Shown here one piece after another: positions 39,616 to 47,219 of a stretch of 64,000 nt of DNA. Position 1 is the stretch's first letter. The number at the start of each line of letters is the position of its first letter. The position numbers were made by a program, and so were the translations under genes. Below the pieces are notes generated by a model. It made no database searches, was not told where the DNA came from, and worked only from the letters and a program-made list of their open reading frames with translations. The stretch is from Armatimonadota bacterium (GTDB lineage Bacteria; Armatimonadota; Fimbriimonadia; Fimbriimonadales; Fimbriimonadaceae): contig JAIUNY010000005.1 of NCBI GenBank assembly GCA_020161505.1, forward strand, positions 72,003 to 136,002. Reading direction: 5' to 3'.

Positions 39616-40797
39616 ATGGACGCTCTGTTCTACACGTTGGTAGGGATTGACCTTAACTGGTCGTCCCTACCGCAACAACTTGTAAACGGCCTGGTTGTCG
39701 GGTCGATTTACGCGCTGATCGCCCTGGGCTACACAATGGTCTATGGCGTGCTGCGCTTGATTAACTTCGCGCATGGCGAAGTGTTTATGCTTGGTGCTTA
39801 CACGGCGCTGCTCAGTAGCTGGGTGATGGGCTTCAGCCCAGATGCCATTCGGAAGTTCTACGAGTCGGAGGCGGCGAAGAAACTGGCCGATCCGAGTTAC
39901 GTCGAGCGCTCCATTCCGGCAGATCCCTTCAATCTGGTGATCATGATTTTGCTCGCGATGGCGGTCTGCGCGGTCATCGGGGCAGTGATCGAGTTCTTTG
40001 CCTACCGACCGATGCGGAATCAGTCACGCACGGCGGCGTTGATCACCGCGATTGGGGTTTCTCTGCTCCTGCAATACGCTGGTTCGCTCTTCCTGCCTGC
40101 TTCTCCACCGCCGAGCGTGGCGATGGAGGTGAATCCTTACCAAACCAACGTTTCCGTCACACTGGTGCCCGCCCCGAAGGAGATTCGGGATAAGTTTGAC
40201 GACTCTGTCTCTGCTCTTGAAGCCGCCAAGGAATCGGGGGCCGATGCGGAGACGATCGGCGACCTGGAGCGGAAAAAGAACGATCTAGAAGGCCAGGTAG
40301 CGGCGACCGCCACCGCGATCACGATGACTCAGGGCAAGATCGTGATGCTCCTGACCGTGCTCGTGCTGATGGCGGCCCTGAGATTTCTTGTTCTGAAAAC
40401 CCCGGCCGGACGCTCGATGCGCGCGGCCTCCCACGATTTTGACTCCGCATCCCTCATGGGGATCAACGTGAACCGCGTGGTGACCTTCACCTTCATGCTC
40501 GGTTCGGCACTTGCCGGGGCGGGTGCCATGATGCTCGTCACCTTTGAAGGAACCTCGATGCAGCCGTTCTTCGGCATGGCCCCGGGGGTGAAGGCGTTCG
40601 TCGCGGCGGTGCTTGGCGGGATTGGGAATATCCCCGGAGCTGTTCTCGGGGGCATTCTCATGGGGCTTGCTGAAACTCTGGTCACGTGGCTCGGGTTCAG
40701 CAACTACAAAGACGCGGTGGCGTTTGTCATCTTGTTCATCGTGCTGATGTTCCGTCCGGGTGGTCTTCTTGGCTCCTCGAAGGTGGAGAAGGTATGA
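39616..40797 (+). CDS. livH: Branched-chain amino-acid ABC permease LivH with insertions
   Basis: 393 residues, about 90 more than usual. The start QQLVNGLVVGSIYALIALGYTMVYGVLRLINFAHGE is typical LivH. Two insertions stand out: residues about 73-110 (DAIRKFYESEAAKKL...), and a charged helical segment at about 182-235 (KFDDSVSALEAAKESGADAETIGDLERKKNDLEGQ) that looks like a coiled coil between membrane segments. The C-terminal part with MGINVNRVVTFTFMLGSALAGAGAM and the GIGNIPGAVLGG EAA-like loop is conventional. It forms the channel with LivM. Confidence 0.92.
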   Translation: MDALFYTLVGIDLNWSSLPQQLVNGLVVGSIYALIALGYTMVYGVLRLINFAHGEVFMLGAYTALLSSWVMGFSPDAIRKFYESEAAKKLADPSYVERSIPADPFNLVIMILLAMAVCAVIGAVIEFFAYRPMRNQSRTAALITAIGVSLLLQYAGSLFLPASPPPSVAMEVNPYQTNVSVTLVPAPKEIRDKFDDSVSALEAAKESGADAETIGDLERKKNDLEGQVAATATAITMTQGKIVMLLTVLVLMAALRFLVLKTPAGRSMRAASHDFDSASLMGINVNRVVTFTFMLGSALAGAGAMMLVTFEGTSMQPFFGMAPGVKAFVAAVLGGIGNIPGAVLGGILMGLAETLVTWLGFSNYKDAVAFVILFIVLMFRPGGLLGSSKVEKV

Positions 40798-42002
40798 ACC
40801 TGGGCAAATTCTTTGCCGTGCGGGGATTCTCGGTCGCGGTCGCGATTCTCGGGTGCCTTGCCCTGGACTATGCCGCGCAGACGTACCTGCAGGACTACAT
40901 CGTCCGACTGGTCTTTTTGGCGGGGATTTACATCACGCTCGCCGTGAGTCTGAACCTGATCAACGGGATCACCGGGCAGTTTTCCATCGGGCATGCTGCG
41001 TTCTACATGGTCGGAGCCTACACGGGCGGAACCCTGACAAAGTTCTTCTATGATGCGAGCCCGCTGGGCGCGGTCGCCTGGCTGATCGCGATGATTCTGG
41101 CGGGAGCCGCCCTCGCTGGGGTTGCCGGGCTTCTCGTCGGACTCCCGTCCTTGCGGTTGCGCGGGGACTACTTGGCGATTGTCACCCTAGGATTCGGGGA
41201 AATCATCCGGATCATCGTGATAAATCAGCCGGAGCTGGGTGGATCGAGCGGCCTGGGATTTGCCCCGAAGGTGCAAGGCCTGTGGCTCGTTTGGCTTCTG
41301 GCGGTGATCTGCGTGGCGGTTTGCCGGAACCTCCTCAAAACCTCTCACGGCCTCGCCTTTCTGGCGGTGCGCGAGGATGAAGTTGCGGCTCAGGCGATGG
41401 GGATTAACCTCACCAAGACCAAAGTGACGGCGTTTGTGATTGGCGCGGCGTTCGCGGGGGCCGCCGGTGCGTTGCTCGCAATGAACGAAGGCTACATCAA
41501 CCCCGACCTCTTCAAGATGGACGTGAGCTTCCTCATCCTGACGATGGTGGTTTTGGGCGGTGCGGGATCGATCACCGGATCGGTGCTGGCCGCGCTCACC
41601 CTTTTCGCGATTCCGGAACTCCCGAGACTCCTCAAAATCGACGTGAGCCTGGCCTACTTGATCGGCCTGACCGCGGGGGCGATCGGATTTGTGAGTCTGC
41701 TCCGCCACCATCAGCAGCGATACCATGGCCCGAAGGCGAAGGGGCGGATGATCACCGTGGCGACGGTCGTCGGCGTGCCTCTGGCGGGGCTCGGGCTCGG
41801 CTGGCTTTTGCACACCTTCACGTATCTGAGCGACCAAACGTATGAGCTCAACAACCTGCGATACGTGATCCTCGCGGTGACGCTGATCGTCGTCATGCTC
41901 CTGCGTCCGGAGGGCGTGATGGGGCACCACGAGTTCAGCTGGAAGTGGGTTCAAAAGGTTCTGACGGGTCGCAAGCCGGTGGCTGAGGAGTCGATCTCGT
42001 GA
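40794..42002 (+). CDS. livM: Branched-chain amino-acid ABC permease LivM
   Basis: 402 residues from the ATG at 40794, overlapping livH by 4 bases; in-frame codons farther upstream lie inside livH. About ten membrane segments. LivM signatures: LAVSLNLINGITGQFSIGHAAFYMVGAY, GLPSLRLRGDYLAIVTLGFGEIIRI, and the cytoplasmic loop VREDEVAAQAMGINLTKTK that contacts the ATPase, followed by VVLGGAGSITGSVL. A C-terminal pair of helices after a short basic segment (HHQQRYHGPKAKG) is slightly longer than the family average. Its stop overlaps livG. Confidence 0.94.
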   Translation: MNLGKFFAVRGFSVAVAILGCLALDYAAQTYLQDYIVRLVFLAGIYITLAVSLNLINGITGQFSIGHAAFYMVGAYTGGTLTKFFYDASPLGAVAWLIAMILAGAALAGVAGLLVGLPSLRLRGDYLAIVTLGFGEIIRIIVINQPELGGSSGLGFAPKVQGLWLVWLLAVICVAVCRNLLKTSHGLAFLAVREDEVAAQAMGINLTKTKVTAFVIGAAFAGAAGALLAMNEGYINPDLFKMDVSFLILTMVVLGGAGSITGSVLAALTLFAIPELPRLLKIDVSLAYLIGLTAGAIGFVSLLRHHQQRYHGPKAKGRMITVATVVGVPLAGLGLGWLLHTFTYLSDQTYELNNLRYVILAVTLIVVMLLRPEGVMGHHEFSWKWVQKVLTGRKPVAEESIS

Positions 42003-42820
42003 GCGAGCATTTGGATCTCTCGCAGGTCAATGTGGATGAGCTGCCCGTTGTGCCCAACCCCCTGCTGAAGCTCGAAGGAGCGACGATTCAGTTCGGCGGC
42101 TTGATTGCCGTGAACCAGGTGAGTTTTGAGATCATGCCCGGCGACTTGTTCGGACTCATTGGACCGAACGGAGCGGGGAAGACAACCTGCTTCAACCTGA
42201 TCACCGGGGTCTACAAGCCAACCGGTGGCTCAATCAAGTTCGAGGGGAACGAGATTGCCGGGTTCAATCCGAGCAAGATCGCACGGGCCGGGATCTGCCG
42301 AACCTTCCAAAATATCCGATTGTTCGGCGCGCTTTCGGCTCTCGAAAACGTGATGGTGGGAGGCTATCTGCGCCACAAAACGAGCTTGCTGAGCGGACTG
42401 GCCCTGTGGCCAAGCGCTATTCGGGAGACCGAGGAGCTGAAAGAGCAAGCGATGCAGCTGCTCGAAGTGGTGAACCTCACCGACGTCGCCCATGCTCGCG
42501 CGCGCGACCTGCCCTATGGCAAGCAGCGACGCCTGGAAATCGCCCGGGCGATGGCGACAAATCCTCGTCTAATTCTGCTGGACGAGCCCGCTGCGGGCAT
42601 GAATCCGCAGGAGAAAGAAGAACTCAAGGAAGTGGTTCTGCGGATCCGCGACGAGTTTGGCAAAACCGTGCTGCTGATTGAGCACGACATGAAGTTTGTG
42701 ATGGGGCTGTGCGAGAAGATCGTGGTGCTGGATCACGGCGAGGAGATCGCAGCAGGCCCACCGAGCGAGATCCGAAGCAATCCCAAGGTCATCGAGGCGT
42801 ACCTCGGCGAGCCGGTTTGA
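41999..42820 (+). CDS. livG: Branched-chain amino-acid ABC ATPase LivG
   Basis: 273 residues from GTG, overlapping the livM stop (GTGA). The first 20 residues are an unusual acidic extension before [12 protein letters not shown]. Walker [10 protein letters not shown], the LivG-type FQNIRLF, the degenerate signature [16 protein letters not shown], Walker [14 protein letters not shown] and the switch His of IEHDMKFVM are all present. It hydrolyses ATP for the LivHM channel. The usual partner livF does not follow; the next gene encodes an acetyltransferase. Confidence 0.94.
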   Translation: MSEHLDLSQVNVDELPVVPNPLLKLEGATIQFGGLIAVNQVSFEIMPGDLFGLIGPNGAGKTTCFNLITGVYKPTGGSIKFEGNEIAGFNPSKIARAGICRTFQNIRLFGALSALENVMVGGYLRHKTSLLSGLALWPSAIRETEELKEQAMQLLEVVNLTDVAHARARDLPYGKQRRLEIARAMATNPRLILLDEPAAGMNPQEKEELKEVVLRIRDEFGKTVLLIEHDMKFVMGLCEKIVVLDHGEEIAAGPPSEIRSNPKVIEAYLGEPV

Positions 42821-42828
42821 GGTGAGGC

Positions 42829-43347
42829 GTGGAGATTCGCCGCGCTACCCCCGATGATGTCCCGGCGATTCTGGAGATTCTTCGCCGCACGTTCGAGGAA
42901 TACGGCTTCAAGTGGGTGCCCGAGTATGAGATGCGCGACCTGCTCGACTTTGTCTATGACGGCGAGGAGGCGGCGCTCTGGGTGGCAGTCGAGGGAGACA
43001 CAGTGCTCGCGTGCGGCGGGCTGGATTGGAGTTCGCCGGTGCCGGGGGAGCCGGGTTCGATGGTGGCGTTTGAAGGGGATTTAAGGGTGAGCGGGTGCCC
43101 CGCCGAACTCGTTCGTCTCTACGTGGATCCTGGGCTGAGGCGGGGAGGTCTGGGCCGGGCTCTGTGTGAGGTGATCCGGGCGGAGGCGCTCGCGCGTGGG
43201 TTTGAGCTCCTGGAGATTTGGTCCGACATCGAATTCACCCTGGCGCACGCGTTCTACGAAAAACTCGGGGCGGAGAAGGTGGGATTACGATCAATTTCCG
43301 AGGGGCCACTGGAGTACGACGAGTTCGGGTTTATGTGGCGGTTGTGA
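42829..43347 (+). CDS. GNAT-family N-acetyltransferase
   Basis: 172 residues from GTG, 8 bases after livG. The GNAT fold is shown by MEIRRATPDDVPAILEIL, the acetyl-CoA pyrophosphate loop VDPGLRRGGLGRAL (R/QxxGxG/A type), and LAHAFYEKLGAEKVG near the end. The acceptor substrate is not predictable. Occupying the position where livF normally lies, it is probably expressed with the transporter. A nearby TAAAAT box begins the next transcription unit. Confidence 0.88.
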   Translation: MEIRRATPDDVPAILEILRRTFEEYGFKWVPEYEMRDLLDFVYDGEEAALWVAVEGDTVLACGGLDWSSPVPGEPGSMVAFEGDLRVSGCPAELVRLYVDPGLRRGGLGRALCEVIRAEALARGFELLEIWSDIEFTLAHAFYEKLGAEKVGLRSISEGPLEYDEFGFMWRL

Positions 43348-43366
43348 CCGTCGGGAACGCTTGAGC

Positions 43367-43372
43367 TAAAAT
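43367..43372 (+). promoter_or_regulatory. -10 box of the zinc-ribbon-like gene
   Basis: TAAAAT, spacer CAGTAC (6 bases), then GTG; no Shine-Dalgarno sequence. Confidence 0.5.
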
Positions 43373-43378
43373 CAGTAC

Positions 43379-43693
43379 GTGAATTCGGGGAGCGGTCGTG
43401 GGATGCGCCGAGAGGGAGAGACCAGTTCCGGAAGTTGGGACAACCGGCCCGGGGCCCCGTTTTCGTGGCGCGAGATCGAGACCTACTTCTCAGAAAACCC
43501 GGGCAAGAAGTCGCCATTTCCCTCTCATCCAGCAAGGCCGAAGAAGTGTCAATATTGCGGCAATGAGTGCTCACGGGACTGGTGGAGTAGCAGCTCGGTG
43601 ACCTGGAAACACCTCTGCGGCTGCGCCGGTTTCCTGGAGTACTGTTGGGATTGCAAGGCGTGGTACGAGGTCGAAATCGTCATTCTGAATTGA
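43379..43693 (+). CDS. Small Cys-rich, zinc-ribbon-like protein
   Basis: 104 residues from GTG. A polar N-terminal half (GSGRGMRREGETSSGSWD...) is followed by a cysteine cluster: CQYCGNEC, LCGCAG and YCWDC (about 57-95), i.e. three Cys pairs with His82, plausible as a two-site zinc ribbon. No known family recognised. A TAAAAT box sits 6 bases before the start, so the gene likely has its own leaderless message. It faces the clpS pair; two hairpins separate them. Confidence 0.65.
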   Translation: MNSGSGRGMRREGETSSGSWDNRPGAPFSWREIETYFSENPGKKSPFPSHPARPKKCQYCGNECSRDWWSSSSVTWKHLCGCAGFLEYCWDCKAWYEVEIVILN

Positions 43694-43699
43694 ATGAGG

Positions 43700-43758
43700 T
43701 CGGCGAATGGGCGAGTCGCCGCCCTTTCGCCGATCGGTCGTTACCGTGTTTTCACGGT
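43700..43758. terminator. Two hairpins between convergent genes
   Basis: The first stem, TCGGCGAA-T-GGGCG against CGCCC-T-TTCGCCGA with a 6-base loop (43700-43733), is followed by ACCGTG-TTTT-CACGGT (43743-43758). They probably define the 3' ends of both facing transcripts, although no long T tract is present. Confidence 0.55.
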
Positions 43759-43775
43759 CAAATGATCTCTTGCCC

Positions 43776-44135
43776 TCACTCCCATTCAGGAGTGACTTCG
43801 ACCCGGATTCCGATGGTGGAGATCACGGCGGCGGCGTGGCGGCATTCGGCTTCACCAGCTCGATGAACCATGGATTGGCCGAAGTGGTCGATCTCCCAGG
43901 CCTCGATGTATGCCTCTTCCACCGTGCACTGAGTGGCCAGAACCAGGATGGCAATGACCTCTTGGTAGGTGTTGACATCGTTGTTGAACACGGTGACCGC
44001 CCAGCCCGCGCCTCCGCCTTCCAGCTTTTCGTCGAGCTCCGGCTCCAAGACGGGGGATTGGGTGTTGTGCCAATCCGGTGCCTCCACCAAAGCCCAGCGA
44101 GGAATGTCACGCGTTGCGGTGGCAAAGCCCAGCAT
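43776..44135 (-). CDS. ClpS-like adaptor, copy 1
   Basis: 119 residues from the ATG at 44135; GGAGG lies 8-12 bases upstream, inside the end of the other clpS-like gene. After an N-terminal extension of about 45 residues comes the ClpS fold: WAVTVFNNDVNTYQEVIAIL, EEAYIEAWEIDHFGQ, ECRHAAAVISTIGIRVEV. ClpS delivers N-degron proteins to ClpA/ClpC-ClpP. The ligand-binding NDD loop reads NND here, so the residue matching E. coli Asp35 is Asn; the binding His (HFGQ) is kept. The tandem paralogue has diverged further. Substrate choice may differ from classical ClpS. Confidence 0.8.
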   Translation of the reverse strand: MLGFATATRDIPRWALVEAPDWHNTQSPVLEPELDEKLEGGGAGWAVTVFNNDVNTYQEVIAILVLATQCTVEEAYIEAWEIDHFGQSMVHRAGEAECRHAAAVISTIGIRVEVTPEWE

Positions 44136-44137
44136 GG

Positions 44138-44422
44138 TCAGTCCTCCCATTCTTTGCGAACCTCCGTCTCCACGCCAATCGAGGAAATCACCAGAGCGAC
44201 CGAGGCGCACTCATCCTGGCTGGCAAAGTGAACCGGGGCTTTGCCGTAGTGGTGGGCTTCCCAGGCCTCGATGGATGCCTCTTCGAGATCGCAGCCAGTC
44301 GCGCGCATCAGCACAAAGACCACTTCATCAAACGAGTTGTGTGCGTTGTTGAAGATCAAGGTCATGTAGCGTCCAGAACCTGTTTCCTGGTGAGATTCTG
44401 GCAAGAGCTCGGGGCGGGACAT
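44138..44422 (-). CDS. ClpS-like adaptor, copy 2
   Basis: 94 residues from the ATG at 44422; a TTG three codons upstream is in frame. It follows the ClpS pattern YMTLIFNNAHNSFDEVVFVL, EEASIEAWEAHHYGKAPVHF, ECASVALVISSIGVETEV. The NDD loop has become NNA, losing both acidic residues, while the His of HHYGKA stays. Only 2 bases separate its stop from the next ATG, so the two paralogues are cotranscribed. The predicted leader begins with a 7-bp hairpin (44431-44449). It may be a ClpS regulator or an adaptor for other degrons. Confidence 0.78.
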   Translation of the reverse strand: MSRPELLPESHQETGSGRYMTLIFNNAHNSFDEVVFVLMRATGCDLEEASIEAWEAHHYGKAPVHFASQDECASVALVISSIGVETEVRKEWED

Positions 44423-44430
44423 AGCAATCA

Positions 44431-44461
44431 AGGCGACCCCACGTCGCCTGCCTTCATTCTA
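44431..44461 (-). promoter_or_regulatory. -10 box and 5' hairpin of the clpS-like operon
   Basis: TAGAAT (44456-44461) lies about 7 bases upstream of a perfect 7-bp hairpin AGGCGAC-CCCAC-GTCGCCT (44431-44449, plus-strand reading). The stem would sit at the very 5' end of the message, which typically slows mRNA decay. Confidence 0.45.
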
Positions 44462-46736
44462 CGACGTTTTGCTCCGGAAGGATGCCCTTCGCGGGTCGTT
44501 TTCGGAGGGAACCCGCGAGGACGCCGAGGCAGATGAGCAGGGAAACAAGGCTGAGCATCATGCCGGTGGAATATCCCGGCGGATCGAATCGAAGGATCAC
44601 CTTTCCGGCCTGATCGGCCTTCACCCTCAGCCACCGGTCTTCGGGAGTCGAAACCAGGGTTCCGCCCGAATCCACGCGCCAACCGGGGAGATTCCGGAAT
44701 CGCACGGTGAACTCGCCGGGCTCTTCAACGAGGAGGTCGATCCCCTGGGCCCGAACGTCGCCCAGGGTTGCTGCTCCGCCCTCCGAACTCACCAGCCCTG
44801 GCCCCGGAAGGGAATAGCGCAAGAATCCCTCCTGCTCCTCCGCCGGGGCAACCCCGTCAAGCGCACCGCGTGACCAAACCTCAGTCACGCCTGCTTCTGC
44901 CAGCGCATCTGGGCTGAATCCGGGCTTCACAAACATCATGTTCCCGTTGATCGGGGGAGCCGGGTCGTTGCCGCCGTTGATCTCCTTGAGCATCTCCACC
45001 GTGCCGAGCGCGAGCAGTGAATCGTAACCGGCGATATCCATGCCGCCTTTCCAGGCACTGAGATTCGGGGGCATCAGAGCCGTGGTGGGGCGCAGGAAAT
45101 CCCAGTTTTGGTTGAGATAGGCGGTGCGAACAAGTGGCCTCTCCTGCCACTTGGCGGGAGGCGTTCCGAAGGGAAGAAACTGCGTGGGAATCGCGGCTAA
45201 GTGTCCGGCGGCAAGAAGCGCACAGCCGAGCAAAATTTGCCCTTTCTTCACCCAGAAGAACCAAGCCCCGGCCACGAGCAGACATCCGAGAATGAGAATC
45301 GGCACGGTTTCCACCATGCGCCGAGCCACGGGAACCCCGACGGGCTCTTGTGTGATCCAGTTCGTGAGCCCACCGAGCGAGTTGATCCCGAGAATGAAAA
45401 CCACCGCGATGATGAAAAGCGCAATCACGGCATAGGCTTTCGCCTTGGGATTTGGCTCTTCTGTGGCATTGGGCCAAGCGACCGCGCTCACCACACCGAG
45501 TGCGACCACAAAGAGCACAATCGCGCGCCCAGGTGATCCGGTGGAAGCAAATCCGGGAATCCCGAAGTAGAGCCCCGCAGCAAGCGGCGTCCCCAGCGCA
45601 AGCAGTAACCCGACCACTCCAAGTCCGAGCAGGGGCCACAGGCTCCGGTTTTTCAGCCGAGATCCCGTCAGCATCAAGAGTCCGAGCAAGATGGCGGGGC
45701 CAATTGAAACCGCAGACTCGGCGAAGTTCGCGCCCGGCTTCACCAGACTGGGCCAGTAGGTGGGCACACGAAAACCTTCTGGCGAATCTTCTTCCGATCC
45801 GCCGGGGAGCCCGACGAATCCTGGCGTGACGAGGGAAATCAACTCCCAGGGCTTCACCGCGCTTCCGGCGTAAGCCTGGAATCCCTCGCTCGTCGCCTCC
45901 GTTTTGCGGTGGCTCAACTTGCTGAATTCGAGTGTTGGCATCACCTGCACCGCAGAGAGCATCGCGCCGAGGGCGAGTCCGGTGACGAGCACACCCCCCG
46001 AAGCGACGATCTTCGCCGGTCGCTCTGTCCACAGCCAGAGAGCGGCACAGAACAACACCGCGATGAGGCCATAGAAGGCGAACTGGAGGTGACCCCCCAA
46101 GAACATACAACCCGTGACGAGCCCGAGTAGGGCGCCGGGCTTGAGCGATGGCTCCCGGACCGCGCGCCAGGTCAGGTTGAGCGCAACAGGAATCCAGCAT
46201 GCGGTTGTTGTCACGCTGGGCAGGGCGCTCCACGCGACAAAGAACGGGGAGAGGGAGACGAAGATCCCCGCCAGAACGGCAGCTTCCTCACGCGCTCCAA
46301 GGCGCAAGGCAAGCGCGCGGATGCCCATGCCGGCGACAAAGAGGTGGATCCATCCGAGCCAAATGATCGCGGTGAGAGTGCCGACGCCCATCACCCCGAA
46401 GAGGATGTGCAGTGGATAAAAGGGTGCGGACTGCGAGTTACCGACTAATGTCGTGCCGGCGAGTTGCCAGGGGTTCCAGAGGGGGGCTTCCCCCGATTTC
46501 CAAGCCGAAAAGACAAGGTCACGCCAAACCGTGAACTGCAGGGCCCCATCCGCCTGGAGAACATCCCAGGCCCGCTTCGAATCTTGAACCCCGTTGCCCG
46601 CCATTGGAGAGATGTGCCCCCACGGCCCGAGCGCTTGTCCCGAGAAAGCGGGCCAGAAAACAACCGCCGGAACCAAAAAGAGGATCAGGATGGGGAGCCA
46701 AAACGAGGGCTGTTTGAGTCGCGAGAGGCCATCCAT
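44454..46736 (-). CDS. YfhO-type multi-pass membrane protein
   Basis: 760 residues with about a dozen membrane segments between 13 and 560, an N-terminal extracytoplasmic loop (FSGQALGPWGHISPMAG), WRDLVFSAWKSGEAPLWNPWQLAGTTLVGNSQ and YPLHILFGVMG, all typical of the YfhO/GT-C-like family. A soluble beta domain (about 590-725) comes before a last membrane helix (MMLSLVSLLICLGVLAGSL). YfhO proteins are implicated in transferring sugars onto envelope polymers. No catalytic residues can be assigned. The gene is monocistronic; its 3' end overlaps the clpS promoter. Confidence 0.82.
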   Translation of the reverse strand: MDGLSRLKQPSFWLPILILFLVPAVVFWPAFSGQALGPWGHISPMAGNGVQDSKRAWDVLQADGALQFTVWRDLVFSAWKSGEAPLWNPWQLAGTTLVGNSQSAPFYPLHILFGVMGVGTLTAIIWLGWIHLFVAGMGIRALALRLGAREEAAVLAGIFVSLSPFFVAWSALPSVTTTACWIPVALNLTWRAVREPSLKPGALLGLVTGCMFLGGHLQFAFYGLIAVLFCAALWLWTERPAKIVASGGVLVTGLALGAMLSAVQVMPTLEFSKLSHRKTEATSEGFQAYAGSAVKPWELISLVTPGFVGLPGGSEEDSPEGFRVPTYWPSLVKPGANFAESAVSIGPAILLGLLMLTGSRLKNRSLWPLLGLGVVGLLLALGTPLAAGLYFGIPGFASTGSPGRAIVLFVVALGVVSAVAWPNATEEPNPKAKAYAVIALFIIAVVFILGINSLGGLTNWITQEPVGVPVARRMVETVPILILGCLLVAGAWFFWVKKGQILLGCALLAAGHLAAIPTQFLPFGTPPAKWQERPLVRTAYLNQNWDFLRPTTALMPPNLSAWKGGMDIAGYDSLLALGTVEMLKEINGGNDPAPPINGNMMFVKPGFSPDALAEAGVTEVWSRGALDGVAPAEEQEGFLRYSLPGPGLVSSEGGAATLGDVRAQGIDLLVEEPGEFTVRFRNLPGWRVDSGGTLVSTPEDRWLRVKADQAGKVILRFDPPGYSTGMMLSLVSLLICLGVLAGSLRKRPAKGILPEQNVVE

Positions 46737-46788
46737 TGCGGCGCAAGCTTACCGCGCACAGGTGGAGACTAGCAGTGAGAGCCGCAGA

Positions 46789-47133
46789 TCAGCGGCAGTA
46801 GATCATCTGCTGATGAGCCTTCTCATGATCTGGCTCTCGTCGCAGAACTTCTTGGAACTGCGCGCAGGCTTCCTCTTGCATACCCAGCATCATCATGGTC
46901 ATGCCCAGATCGTAGCGGGCATTGTTGTGATCGGGGTTGGCATCAACGATCTGTTGCAGGGTCGCGATGCTTCCATCGAAATCACCCTCGAAGCCGAGAA
47001 CCAAACCGTACTGCCACTTGGCATCGGAGTGATTCGGGTTGGCCGCGAGAACTGCCTCGAAATACATCTTGGCTTCGCGGTATCGGCCGTCGCATCGGGC
47101 ATCAAAGCCCTTTTGATAGAGATCGTCGCTCAT
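46789..47133 (-). CDS. Small TPR protein
   Basis: 114 residues made of three tetratricopeptide repeats (about 4-37, 38-71, 72-105: YQKGFDARCDGRYREAKMYF, WQYGLVLGFEGDFDGSIATL, YDLGMTMMMLGMQEEACAQF) with no signal peptide. A cytoplasmic protein-protein interaction module of unknown partner. A TATGAT box lies about 30 bases upstream. It sits between ftsH and the YfhO-type gene on the same strand, with gaps of 86 and 52 bases. Confidence 0.75.
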   Translation of the reverse strand: MSDDLYQKGFDARCDGRYREAKMYFEAVLAANPNHSDAKWQYGLVLGFEGDFDGSIATLQQIVDANPDHNNARYDLGMTMMMLGMQEEACAQFQEVLRREPDHEKAHQQMIYCR

Positions 47134-47219
47134 CGGAGAAAAGAAACCGTGCCCGTCATCATACCAAACTTATCCCGGGGATGTTTGGTGTTGGCAACGA
47201 ACACGGCTTTTAGATTTCT

